This document shows positions 9,407 through 17,768 of a DNA stretch of 43,268 nt, in pieces; the first letter of the stretch is position 1, and each line of letters starts with the position of its first letter. The stretch spans positions 1 through 43,268 of the forward strand of contig UBTA01000079.1 of assembly GCA_900468065.1 (NCBI GenBank), in the 5' to 3' direction. The position numbers and the translations under genes were made by a program. The notes beneath the pieces are model-generated. The model did not search any database, was not told where the DNA came from, and worked only from the letters and a program-made list of their open reading frames with translations. This DNA is from Hyphomicrobiales bacterium (GTDB lineage Bacteria > Pseudomonadota > Alphaproteobacteria > Rhizobiales > Rhizobiaceae).

Positions 9407-10113
9407 CAGGCAGCCCTCCTTTCTTCGACGAAATCGCCCTTGTCGAGATGCAGCGTCCGCTTGGCATGGAGCGCTGCCTGTGGGTCATGCGTTACCATGA
9501 CGATCGTCTTTCCCAGCTGGCGATTGAGGAAGCACAGCATTTCGAGAATCTCGTCGGCAGACTTGCGATCGAGATCGCCGGTTGGCTCGTCGCACAGCAG
9601 CAGGCCCGGATCGCAGACGATGGCGCGGGCGATGCCCACACGCTGCTGCTGGCCTCCGGACATAACGCCGGGATATTGCCTTTCGCGGCCGCCAAGCCCG
9701 ACCAGATCAAGGACCCGTTCAACTCTGATCCGCCGTTCCCGGCGTGACAGGGGTTTCAGCAGCAGCGGCAGTTCGACATTCTCCGCGGCGGTGAGTATGG
9801 GCAGCAGATTGTAGAACTGAAAGACGATGCCCATATGGTGCGCCCGCCAGGAGGACCGTGCAGCCTCGCCCATCTGATCGAGGTGACTTGCGCCAATGCG
9901 CAGGCTACCGGCATCGGGCCGGTCGATGCCGGCCAGCATGTTGAGCAATGTCGATTTACCGGATCCGGATGGTCCCATGACGGCGACAAAATCGCCGTGG
10001 GGGATGCAGAGATCGAGCCCCGAAAAGATGGGCACCGCCTGGCCGCCGATATTGTATGCCTTGCTGATACCCTTGAGCGCTATGTAGGGTTCCTGAGCGA
10101 TATGTTGGGTCAC
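9406..10113 (-). CDS. ABC transporter ATP-binding protein, MacB/LolD type
   Basis: A 235-residue single ATPase. It has Walker [10 protein letters not shown] near 51-59, the Q-loop region FQFYNLLP, signature [15 protein letters not shown], Walker B LLLCDEPTGDLD and H-loop VTHD. The DEPTGDLD variant is typical of LolD/MacB ATPases that drive FtsX-family permeases. The start overlaps the membrane-fusion gene by four bases (ATGA at 10110-10113). It energises the two downstream permeases. Confidence 0.9.
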   Translation of the reverse strand: MTQHIAQEPYIALKGISKAYNIGGQAVPIFSGLDLCIPHGDFVAVMGPSGSGKSTLLNMLAGIDRPDAGSLRIGASHLDQMGEAARSSWRAHHMGIVFQFYNLLPILTAAENVELPLLLKPLSRRERRIRVERVLDLVGLGGRERQYPGVMSGGQQQRVGIARAIVCDPGLLLCDEPTGDLDRKSADEILEMLCFLNRQLGKTIVMVTHDPQAALHAKRTLHLDKGDFVEERRAA

Positions 10114-11243
10114 TGCGTGTTGCCTCCGATGGATTTGGTTTGTTCGACGAGAGGGATGCGGATACGGGCGGCCATGTTCGGCCGGATACCGGACGGGGGC
10201 GCGGTGATGGACAGGCGCATGGCGACGGTTCCCTTTTCCGCAGTGATGACGGGTGCTAGGCGCAGGATCGTGACGGTGAAGGGCTGATCAGGGAACCCGT
10301 CGAGGATCGCTTCGCCGCGAAGCCCGGGCCGGAGAAAGGCAATTCTGGTTTCCGCGACATCTGCATCGATCACCATGCTTGCGGTATCGGTGATCGTCAT
10401 CAGGCTTTGGCCTTCGCGCACGCTGTCGACACGCGCCAGCACGGTATCGCCGACATGGGCGTCGAGGCGCGTCACGGTGCCGGCGAAGGGCGCACGAACG
10501 GTTAGTTCCGCAACCGGTTCTTCGGCGATACGGATGGCGAGATCGGCGCGTGCCAGGTCGTGCCTGGCTTGCGCAAGCGCGTTCAAGTTGCGGTCTGCGA
10601 GCGTGCGCGCCTCCTCGAGCGTTTGATCAGATGTGGCATCCCTGGCGGCCAGCGTCTGTGTGCGGTGAAGCGAGGCGCGCGCCTGCGAAAGATCAATGGT
10701 CCGGGCCGCAAGGACCAGTTCTGCAGCGGTTTTTCCTGCTTTCGCCTGATCGAGGGCAAACCGGGCGCCGGCATCCTCGAGGATCGCCAGGACCTGGTTC
10801 TTTTCGACGCGATCACCCGTATCCACCGGGATTTTGGTGATCCTGCCTTCATATTTGGAGAAGACCGTGGTCACGCGGGGAGCGACTACAAAACCGGAGC
10901 CACTCAGTTCGCGAGCTGCTGGGGTGGGATTGCGCGGAGTGTTTCGCTCCTCACTCTCTGCGTCTTGATGCGCACCGACCTCCTTGGTCGAGGAAATGCT
11001 GTCTGAAGGATTGGATAGAGCGGAAACGGTGGTTTGGATGGTACGGGTCGTTTCCGTCTGAGAGACGACAATACCGCCGATGGCAGCCAGGGCCAGAGCC
11101 GACAGGCAGCCGGGAAAAATCAGCCGCCGGATCGGCCTATTCCGCGGCTTCGCGTTGTGAGGAGCAGGCTCGAATGACAGGGACTTCAGGGTCTGGGCGA
11201 GCTTGCGATCGTGTTCGGTGCGAATGTCGGGATGTGTGTTCAT
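10110..11243 (-). CDS. HlyD/MacA-family membrane-fusion protein
   Basis: A 377-residue periplasmic adaptor with a ~45-residue cytoplasmic lead, a membrane anchor (about 46-64), a lipoyl-like half (SKYEGRITKIPVDTGDRV), a helical hairpin (about 155-225), a second lipoyl half (TVRAPFAGTVTRLDAHVGD) and a beta-barrel. This is the standard adaptor order for MacAB-type pumps. It is the first structural gene of the efflux operon. The ribosome site is weak, and 36 bases separate it from the regulator's stop. The N-terminal cytoplasmic stretch is longer than usual for MacA. Confidence 0.85.
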   Translation of the reverse strand: MNTHPDIRTEHDRKLAQTLKSLSFEPAPHNAKPRNRPIRRLIFPGCLSALALAAIGGIVVSQTETTRTIQTTVSALSNPSDSISSTKEVGAHQDAESEERNTPRNPTPAARELSGSGFVVAPRVTTVFSKYEGRITKIPVDTGDRVEKNQVLAILEDAGARFALDQAKAGKTAAELVLAARTIDLSQARASLHRTQTLAARDATSDQTLEEARTLADRNLNALAQARHDLARADLAIRIAEEPVAELTVRAPFAGTVTRLDAHVGDTVLARVDSVREGQSLMTITDTASMVIDADVAETRIAFLRPGLRGEAILDGFPDQPFTVTILRLAPVITAEKGTVAMRLSITAPPSGIRPNMAARIRIPLVEQTKSIGGNTQ

Positions 11244-11279
11244 GCAACCAGCATGACCGGCTGGCGCGGAAACGAGACC

Positions 11280-12211
11280 TCAAACGCGTTTGCGGCCGTG
11301 CTCAATCGCGATTGAGGACGGTGTTGCGTTGCGTTCGCGCCATTCGAGAGGCGTCATGTCGGTGACACGACGAAATTCGCGGTTGAAGTTGGATTTTGTC
11401 TGGAAGCCAACCTGGAACATGATTTCCGTCACGGGCCGTTCGGTTGCCGCCAGCTGGTTGCAGGCCTCGGCGATCCGGTGCTCGTTGACATATTGCGAGA
11501 CGTTCTTAGCCGTTGCCCGATTGATCGCGGTTGAAATCTGCCGCGCGGGAATGCCGAGCTTGCGGGCCAGCCTGTCGAGGTTGAGATCGGCGTCGCGATA
11601 GACGCGTTTGTGTCCATCAGCGTTTGGATCGCAGCCATGGTTTCCTTGTCAGGGCGGGCATATTCGCCTTGTGTCCAGGCAAAATCGAGGAAGATGAAAA
11701 TATCCACCGCCGCCGACAGGATGAGCGCCAAGGCGGCGAACAGGATGGCGTGGTAGGCGGGGGTTGCCCCATCGAAGGGCGCAAGGCGTAGCGCGTCCGT
11801 GCCTGCCCGCATCAGGAACAGGATCGCCACCGCATAGCCGAGGAAAATCATCACAAGGACCAGATCGATCGCGTCGCGCGACACTGCCATCAGTAAGGCG
11901 ATGATGAGTGCAGGGATCGCGTGCAACCCGATCCGCAGCCGTGTGGGCAAACGGCGTTCCCGAACGAGCCGCGCGACACCGGCATAAGCAAGCGGCGGGA
12001 CCAGAGCGGCGAAGACAGGGGCGATATACATCACGGCTTCGATGCCATAGCCCCAGCGCAGCCCGGACAGCAGCGATTGAAAGGCACTCAGCAGAATGAG
12101 AGCAGGAAACGACTTGTTCGACTCTGCCTTTTCCTCACGCCTGACAACGGTAATGAAGAGGAGGATCAGCAGGATGGCGACGACGAAGGGCAGGGGGACG
12201 AACAGCATCAA
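11280..12211 (-). pseudogene. AraC-family regulator with membrane N-terminal domain, frameshifted
   Basis: The first ~200 codons (from ATG 12211) encode six or seven hydrophobic helices. The frame then breaks near 11604-11607, after AIQTLMDTN. In a different frame the gene continues VYRDADLNLDRLARKLGIP and a full AraC helix-turn-helix (VTEIMFQVGFQTKSNFNREF, TPLEWRER), ending at TGA 11280-11282. One missing base (C in an AACC-type context) would restore a ~310-residue protein of the membrane-sensor AraC type. It heads the efflux operon and probably regulates it. It could be a real mutation or a sequencing error; the HTH part is perfectly conserved in pattern, which argues for recent or artefactual damage. 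Confidence 0.8.
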
Positions 12212-12493
12212 GGGTCCGGTGAGAATGGAAGGCAGTTGCGAACATCATGGTCTAAAGCGCAATGTTTCGCGACCTTGATCACGTTCAAGGACTGAAAATA
12301 TCGTGTGGCGACTTTTTCGCTGTCAGGCGGGCACAGGTTTTCCGGTGACCCCCGTGACCGGCAGCCCGAAATTTTTGCAAACCGTGTCGTGGTTAGGTTG
12401 CGGTTTCTTTAGTCTATCAATTTTATGGATAACAATGCTCACTCTGCCAATGATACGTGGATTGCGGAATTTCTGCGCCATGGAAGTGAGGAC

Positions 12494-12688
12494 ATGATGA
12501 GCTGGATCAGACATTTCGACCGTCTCCAAACCATGAAAGACCAGTTGGAGGCCAAGCTGGACCTCGATGACGCGGGCCTTTCCGCGGGCATGGGCTATCG
12601 GGCACGGCGTGATCTGCGTGATCGCATATCCGAAATCTCCGAGGAGATCTTTGCCCTGGAACAGCGCGCGCGCTGTTTCCAGAACTGA
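12494..12688 (+). CDS. small protein of unknown function
   Basis: I do not recognise this family. From ATG 12494 (GGAAGTGAGG upstream) it gives 64 residues, predicted mostly helical: SWIRHFDRLQTMKDQLEAKL, a short GMGYRARRD turn, then a basic-acidic helix RISEISEEIFALEQ. It has no signal peptide or membrane segment. A longer in-frame start at 12425 adds 23 residues and is possible. The next gene starts 21 bases downstream on the same strand, suggesting co-transcription with the hydrolase. Confidence 0.5.
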   Translation: MMSWIRHFDRLQTMKDQLEAKLDLDDAGLSAGMGYRARRDLRDRISEISEEIFALEQRARCFQN

Positions 12689-12708
12689 AGACCGCCGGAG
12701 AACATCTC

Positions 12709-13327
12709 ATGACACCCACATTGATCCTGCCTGGTTTGAATGGATCCGATGACGGACACTGGCAGAATTTCTGGCTCAAGGACGACGTAAGAAGCCGGCT
12801 GGTCGAGCAGGACGACTGGAAATCTCCCCGGATCGAGGCGTGGATGAAGCGTCTTGAGGAGGTTCTTGCTCAAGAAGGGCCAGCCTACATTGTTGCCCAC
12901 AGTCTTGGCTGTTTACTGGCCGCGAAATGTGCGGACAGTCCATCGGCATCGTTGATCAAGGGGGCCTTGCTTGTTGCCCCCTGCGATCTGGCAACCACGG
13001 AGAAACTTCACCCAGGTGCAATCCATTTCGGCCGGATGCCGACCCGTGCTCTGCCGTTTCCAGCCATCACGGTGGGGTAGTTTGAACGATATCTATATGC
13101 CTCTCGAAAGCCTGTCATTTTACAGTGGCCTGTGGAAGACGGAGACAAAAAACCTTGGATATGCGGGGCATATCAACATCCAAAGCGGCTTTGGACGATG
13201 GAAGGGGGGATATGGATTGCTCTCCCTGCTGAAAAGGAAAGCCAATTTCAACCGGCGCGCCGCTCAAGCCTATTCTCAAGGCGATGAGGCAGCAGATGGA
13301 TCAACAGGCTTTGGTAAGCTCCATTGA
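12709..13327 (+). pseudogene. RBBP9/YdeN-type alpha/beta hydrolase, frameshifted
   Basis: The N-terminal frame (12709-13080) starts LILPGLNGSDDGHWQNFW, the RBBP9/YdeN signature, and contains the nucleophile elbow AHSLGC. It stops at TAG after ITVG. The missing C-terminal third is intact in the next frame: SLNDIYMPLESLSFYS, then LGYAGHINIQSGFGRW, which carries the catalytic-His strand of the family. The break is in the GGGG run near 13074-13077; removing one G restores the full domain. A good ribosome site (GGAGAACATCTC) precedes the ATG. As given it would make a 123-residue protein lacking part of the catalytic triad. Confidence 0.8.
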
Positions 13328-13517
13328 GAAAATCATTTGCTCATTTGGTCGATATGGGGTCCGAGATGCGGCCGGACCTGAGTGCCGTGCCGCGCGCGAC
13401 CACTGCGTGTCATGCTCTATGGGTTCTGGCTTTGAAAGCGCGGGTGACTTTTCCTCTTATCTGCCTGCAAAGAGAATGGCATTTCTTATAATTCATAATG
13501 TCTACTGATTTTATAGA

Positions 13518-13535
13518 CTAAGTTTTACAACTTAG
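13518..13535. promoter_or_regulatory. inverted repeat upstream of sulfur-type operon
   Basis: CTAAGTT (13518-13524) and AACTTAG (13529-13535) form a perfect 7-bp inverted repeat with a 4-base spacer, 18 bp before the chosen start of the first monooxygenase. Its place between the AT-rich stretch 13481-13517 and the gene suits an operator or activator site. The binding regulator is unknown and none is encoded next to the operon. Confidence 0.45.
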
Positions 13536-13553
13536 CGAATGGATCGGTGGCTC

Positions 13554-14546
13554 ATGCCCTACCTCCTCAGTCTCCTCGACAAAAGTCCCATCGAAGAAGG
13601 CAATACCGCTGCGGATGCCCTGCGCGCGACAGTTAAGCTGGCTCAAAGGGCTGAGGAGCTCGGTTATCATCGTTTCTGGGTCGCCGAGCACCATAATGTG
13701 CCCAACCTTGCAAGTTCGGCGCCTGAGACGCTGATTGCTTATCTCCTCGCCAAGACGTCGCGTATTCGTGTCGGTTCAGGCGGGGTCATGCTGCAGCATT
13801 ACAGTGCCTACAAGGTTGCCGAGACCTTCAATCTGCTGGCGTCTCTGGCGCCCAGTCGCGTCGATCTTGGTGTCGGCAAGGCGCCGGGCGGTTTTCCGTT
13901 CGCCACCCGCGCACTACAGGTCGGAATCGATCCGGCCAGGAAACCGGACTTCGCCGAACAGCTGTCCCATATCAATACTTATCTTGAGGCCGATCCTGGT
14001 GGTGAGGGTCCGCAGGCAACCCCGCTCCCTCCAACAGCACCGGAGCGCTTCCTTTTGGGTGCCAGCGTTGACAGTGCCGAGCTTGCCGCAGCCAAGGGCT
14101 GGCGGCTTGTATTTGCCGGGCAACTGAACGGCGACCCGGAAAACCTGAGCAAGACATTTGACGCTTATGCGCGGGCAAGCGGTGGAAAAACTCCGATCCT
14201 GGCGCTTGCGGCCTATGCCGCCGAAGACGCGAGTGCTGCGCGCAAGGCTGTTGGCGATCTGCGCATCGTCAAGGTTTTCCTGACCGACGGCAGAAGCGTC
14301 AATGTCGGCAGCGAAGAGCAGGCTGCTGAATTTGCCCGGCAGGCCGGCGTTGGCATCGACCGTCTCGAATCCAAGGAGCCGAGCGTGCTCCACGGCACGG
14401 CGGCTGAGGTGCGGGTGCAACTGGATGACCTGCACAGCCGCTACGGTATCACCGAGTTCATCATCGAAACGCCGGCCGTTGCCGCTGCCGAGCGTTTTGC
14501 CTCCATCGAACGCCTCGCCAAGGAACGGCTGTCGCTCGCTGCCTGA
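13554..14546 (+). CDS. LLM-class flavin-dependent oxidoreductase
   Basis: A 330-residue luciferase-like monooxygenase (TIM barrel). It begins LLSLLDKSPIEEG and contains LGYHRFWVAEHHNVP, VGSGGVMLQHYSAYKVAE and the PSRVDLGVGKAPGG loop, the pattern of the MsnO8/YtmO subgroup. These enzymes use FMNH2 from a partner reductase. I take ATG 13554, not the one at 13539, because the family starts right before this strand. First gene of the nine-gene cluster. By comparison with B. subtilis ytm genes it probably oxygenates a sulfur compound or cleaves a C-S bond. No flavin reductase is encoded nearby. Confidence 0.85.
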   Translation: MPYLLSLLDKSPIEEGNTAADALRATVKLAQRAEELGYHRFWVAEHHNVPNLASSAPETLIAYLLAKTSRIRVGSGGVMLQHYSAYKVAETFNLLASLAPSRVDLGVGKAPGGFPFATRALQVGIDPARKPDFAEQLSHINTYLEADPGGEGPQATPLPPTAPERFLLGASVDSAELAAAKGWRLVFAGQLNGDPENLSKTFDAYARASGGKTPILALAAYAAEDASAARKAVGDLRIVKVFLTDGRSVNVGSEEQAAEFARQAGVGIDRLESKEPSVLHGTAAEVRVQLDDLHSRYGITEFIIETPAVAAAERFASIERLAKERLSLAA

Positions 14547-14569
14547 TATCGACAAAAAGGATTTCTCCG

Positions 14570-15919
14570 ATGGTTCAGAAACACATTCCGTTCGGTATCA
14601 TGCTGCAAGGCCCCGGTGGCCATATGAACGCCTGGAAACATCCAAGCGGTCCCGCCGATGCCAGCGTCAATTTCGAGTTCTTCGTCAAGACGGCCCGCCG
14701 GGCCGAAGCCGCGGGGATCGCTTTCGCCTTCGTTGCCGATGGGCTCTACATCAACGCGCAGTCGATCCCGCATTTCCTCAACCGGTTCGAGCCGATCTCG
14801 ATCCTCTCGGCTTTGGCAGCATCGACCTCGAAGATTGGCCTCGTCGGCACAGTCTCAACGTCCTACAGCGACCCGTTCACCGTTGCCCGTCAGTTTGCCA
14901 CGATCGACCAGATCAGTGGCGGCAGGGCAGGGTGGAATGCGGTAACGACACCGCTTGAAGGATCGGGGCACAACTACAGCCGCGAGCATCCGGAACACGA
15001 ACTGCGCTACGAGATCGCCGACGAATATCTGGATGTGATCAAAGGCCTGTGGGATTCCTGGGATGACGACGCTTTCGTCCGCAACCGCGAAACGGGCGTC
15101 TATGCCGATAAGTCGAAGCTGCACACGCTTGGCCATAAAGGCCGTTTTTTCCGCGTCGAAGGTCCTCTGAACATCGGCCGTTCGAAACAGGGACAGCCTG
15201 TCATCTTCCAGGCGGGCGCGTCCGATTCCGGCATCAGGCTCGCCGGCAAGCACGCCGATGCCGTGTTTACCAATGGCGGGCCAATCGAGGATGCGAAGAT
15301 CTTCTACAAGCAGGTCAAGCAAAGCGCGATTGCACAAGGCCGCCGTGCTGCCGAGATCGGCCTCTATCCCGGCATCGGGCCGGTGGTCGGCGCGACGGCA
15401 GAAGAGGCGGAGCAGAAATATCAGGCGATCCGCAATCTCGTCACCATCGAGGAAGCGCTGCTCTATCTCGGCCGCTTCTTCGACCATCACGATTTCAGCA
15501 TCTATCCGCTGGACGAAGCCTTTCCGGATATCGGTGATATCGGCAAGAACAGCTTTCGCGCGACGACGGACCGGATGAAGAAGACGGCGCGTGAGAAGAA
15601 CCTGACGCTTCGCGAAATCGCCCTCGATGCCGCAACACCGCGCACGGCCTTCATCGGCACGGCGGACCACATCGCCGGCGAAATCATCCGCTGGGTGGAG
15701 GAGGGGGCGGCCGACGGCTTCATTCTCGGGTTCCCGGTGATCGCAGAAGGGCTCGAGGATTTCGTCATCCATGTTCTGCCGATCCTGCAACAGCGCGGCT
15801 ATTTCAATCCTGTGCTCGAAGGCGAGACGCTGCGCGATCATCTCGGGCTGGATTACCGGGAAAGCCGGTACACGGCAAAGGCCGAAGACGCTGCACACGG
15901 AAAGGCGGTCGGCGCCTAA
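14570..15919 (+). CDS. NtaA/SnaA/DszA-family flavin monooxygenase
   Basis: A 449-residue FMNH2-dependent monooxygenase of the nitrilotriacetate/dibenzothiophene-sulfone group. Visible family blocks are HMNAWKHP near residue 18, VSTSYSDPFTVARQFATID, SGGRAGWNAVTTPLE and the late QPVIFQAGASDSG. B. subtilis YxeK and YtnJ (CmoJ), which cleave C-S bonds of N-acetylated S-substituted cysteines, are in this family. Here it sits 23 bases after another LLM gene and just before an amidohydrolase and GNAT gene, the same partners. The C-S lyase role is inferred from that context; a clear ribosome site (AAGGA) supports the start. Confidence 0.88.
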   Translation: MVQKHIPFGIMLQGPGGHMNAWKHPSGPADASVNFEFFVKTARRAEAAGIAFAFVADGLYINAQSIPHFLNRFEPISILSALAASTSKIGLVGTVSTSYSDPFTVARQFATIDQISGGRAGWNAVTTPLEGSGHNYSREHPEHELRYEIADEYLDVIKGLWDSWDDDAFVRNRETGVYADKSKLHTLGHKGRFFRVEGPLNIGRSKQGQPVIFQAGASDSGIRLAGKHADAVFTNGGPIEDAKIFYKQVKQSAIAQGRRAAEIGLYPGIGPVVGATAEEAEQKYQAIRNLVTIEEALLYLGRFFDHHDFSIYPLDEAFPDIGDIGKNSFRATTDRMKKTAREKNLTLREIALDAATPRTAFIGTADHIAGEIIRWVEEGAADGFILGFPVIAEGLEDFVIHVLPILQQRGYFNPVLEGETLRDHLGLDYRESRYTAKAEDAAHGKAVGA

Positions 15920-15936
15920 GGCGCCGGGAGCCGGCC

Positions 15937-17124
15937 ATGAACATCCTCGCACAGCCACAGCGCCTGAATGATCCCGTAGAGCAAGGCATCGCCGCCTATC
16001 TCGATGAAATCATCGCACTTCGCCACGACCTGCATCAATATCCGGAGCTTGCCTTTCAGGAACGACGCACCAGCAAACTGATCGCCTCGCGTCTGTCCTC
16101 CTGGGGGTATGACGTGACCGCCGGTATCGCCGGAACGGGTGTTGTCGCCACGCTGAAGCGCGGCACTGGCGAGCGCCGGATCGGCATCCGGGCGGATATG
16201 GACGCGCTGCCGATCGAGGAAGTCACCGGGCTTTCCTATGCCAGCAACAATCCGGATGTCATGCATGCCTGCGGCCACGATGGCCATACCTCCATCCTCT
16301 TGGCCGCCGCCCGCTATCTCGCTGAAAGCGGGACGTTCAATGGCACGCTTCACCTCATCTTCCAGCCGGCCGAGGAAATCGGCTCCGGTGCCCGCAAGAT
16401 GATCTCGGAAGGGCTGTTCGAGCGCTTTCCGGTCGATGCGATCTTCGGGCTGCACAATTGGCCGGGTGTTCCATTGGGCCAGTTCGGGTTTGTCTCCGGC
16501 CCTGCGATGGCCTCCGTCGACCAGGCCAAGATCCGGATCGTCGGCAAGGGTGGCCATGGGGCAGAGCCGCACCGCGCCGTCGATCCGGTGCTGGCTTCCG
16601 CGTCCTTCATTACCGCGCTGCAGAGCGTTGTCTCGCGCAATGTCGATCCGCAGGAAATGGCGGTGGCGACGGTCGGATCGATCCATGCAGGCTCGGCCTC
16701 TAACGTCATTCCGGAAAGTGTCGAGCTGAAGCTTACCATGCGCGCCTTTACCGAAACCGTCCGCCAGCAGCTGCAGGAGCGCATTCCGGCCTTAGCACGG
16801 GCGCAGGCGGAAAGTTTCGGTGCGGTGGCTGAAGTGGACTACCGGCTGGGCTTTCCTGCGCTGATCAATCACCGCGAAGAAACGGACTTCGCCAGAGGAG
16901 TGGCACTCGACACGTTTGGCCCGGCAAAAGTCGAGGAGGGGTTCAAGCCGCGCACGGCGAGCGAGGATTTCGCCTTCATGCTGCAGGCGAAGCCCGGCAG
17001 CTACCTGTTCGTCGGCAATGGCGACACGGCGCCGTTGCACAGCGCCCACTACGATTTCAACGACGCGATCATCGCGCCCGCCGCCCGCTACTGGGTCCGG
17101 CTGGCAGAGACCTTTCTCAACTGA
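15937..17124 (+). CDS. M20-family amidohydrolase (N-acyl amino acid deacylase type)
   Basis: A 395-residue metallo-amidohydrolase. The metal-binding motif MHACGHDGHTS lies near 108, with DMDALPIEE before it and FQPAEEIGSGARKM (catalytic Glu pair) after; a dimerisation insert carries KGGHGAEPH. This matches the M20D hippurate/N-acetyl-amino-acid hydrolases such as B. subtilis YxeP and YtnL. In S-substituted cysteine salvage the enzyme removes the N-acetyl group after C-S cleavage to give cysteine. Its position between the NtaA-type monooxygenase and the acetyltransferase fits that job. Ribosome site GGGAG upstream. Confidence 0.88.
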   Translation: MNILAQPQRLNDPVEQGIAAYLDEIIALRHDLHQYPELAFQERRTSKLIASRLSSWGYDVTAGIAGTGVVATLKRGTGERRIGIRADMDALPIEEVTGLSYASNNPDVMHACGHDGHTSILLAAARYLAESGTFNGTLHLIFQPAEEIGSGARKMISEGLFERFPVDAIFGLHNWPGVPLGQFGFVSGPAMASVDQAKIRIVGKGGHGAEPHRAVDPVLASASFITALQSVVSRNVDPQEMAVATVGSIHAGSASNVIPESVELKLTMRAFTETVRQQLQERIPALARAQAESFGAVAEVDYRLGFPALINHREETDFARGVALDTFGPAKVEEGFKPRTASEDFAFMLQAKPGSYLFVGNGDTAPLHSAHYDFNDAIIAPAARYWVRLAETFLN

Positions 17125-17129
17125 ATATC

Positions 17130-17174
17130 TCAACAGGCCCAGCCTCAGCAGGCCCGGTCTCAACAGGAATGACG
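17130..17174 (+). repeat. three 15-bp tandem near-repeats before the GNAT gene
   Basis: Units starting at 17130, 17145 and 17160 have an exact 15-base period. The first two read TCAACAGGCCCAGCC and TCAGCAGGCCCGGTC. The third begins TCAACAGGAATG and supplies the AGGA ribosome site of the next gene. It looks like a small local duplication of a leader containing a Shine-Dalgarno-like core. Confidence 0.6.
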
Positions 17175-17177
17175 AAC

Positions 17178-17732
17178 ATGAGCGATACGTTTGTCTACAC
17201 CACGCCCCTCGATCCCCGCGCAAAGCCGCTGATCGACGAACTGACCTACGAGTACGACAGCCGTTACGGCTCGTACTTCAGCGAGGCTGGTGCAGCCGAA
17301 GAGATGAACCGCTATCCGGCCGAAGCTTTCGCGCCGCCATACGGCAATTTCCTGCTGCTCGAGCGGAACGGCGAGACGATCGGTGGCGGCGCTTTCAAGC
17401 ACTATGACGAGCGCACTGCCGAGTTCAAGCGCATCTGGACACGCTCCGACCTGCGCCGTCAGGGCCTTGCTGTCAAAGTCCTGCTCGAGCTTGAGGTTCA
17501 GGCTGCCCGCCAGGGGTATTCCCGAATCTACCTGACCACTGGGTTTCGCCAGCCCGAGGCCGTCGGCCTCTATCTGAAATACGGCTACACGGCGCTTTTC
17601 GACATCGACGCCGATCCGGAAATCTACAAGTCGCTGCCTTTTGAAAAAGAGATCGGCCACCTCGCGACTCTGGGACGACCCGGCGCCGTGACTGCTGAAC
17701 AGCCGTTGCAGCGCGCGGCTGGACAGCGCTGA
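17178..17732 (+). CDS. GNAT-family N-acetyltransferase
   Basis: A 184-residue GCN5-type acetyltransferase. The acetyl-CoA pyrophosphate loop is RSDLRRQGLAVKVL (R/QxxGxG/A type), preceded by the strand FKRIWT and followed by YSRIYLTTGFRQPEAVGLYL, the usual motif B. I chose ATG 17178 because the AGGA of the leader is then nine bases upstream; ATG 17169 would overlap it. B. subtilis uses GNAT enzymes (YxeL/SnaA, YtmI/SndA-type) to N-acetylate S-substituted cysteines before oxygenation. The neighbouring M20 deacylase suggests the same protect/deprotect cycle here. Confidence 0.82.
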   Translation: MSDTFVYTTPLDPRAKPLIDELTYEYDSRYGSYFSEAGAAEEMNRYPAEAFAPPYGNFLLLERNGETIGGGAFKHYDERTAEFKRIWTRSDLRRQGLAVKVLLELEVQAARQGYSRIYLTTGFRQPEAVGLYLKYGYTALFDIDADPEIYKSLPFEKEIGHLATLGRPGAVTAEQPLQRAAGQR

Positions 17733-17768
17733 GCGATCAGAAACTTCATCGTTTACCAGGGGTCACAC

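Noticed and set aside
14855..15958. 367-codon minus-strand frame
   Set aside because: Antisense shadow of the NtaA-family monooxygenase; no family pattern or ribosome site.
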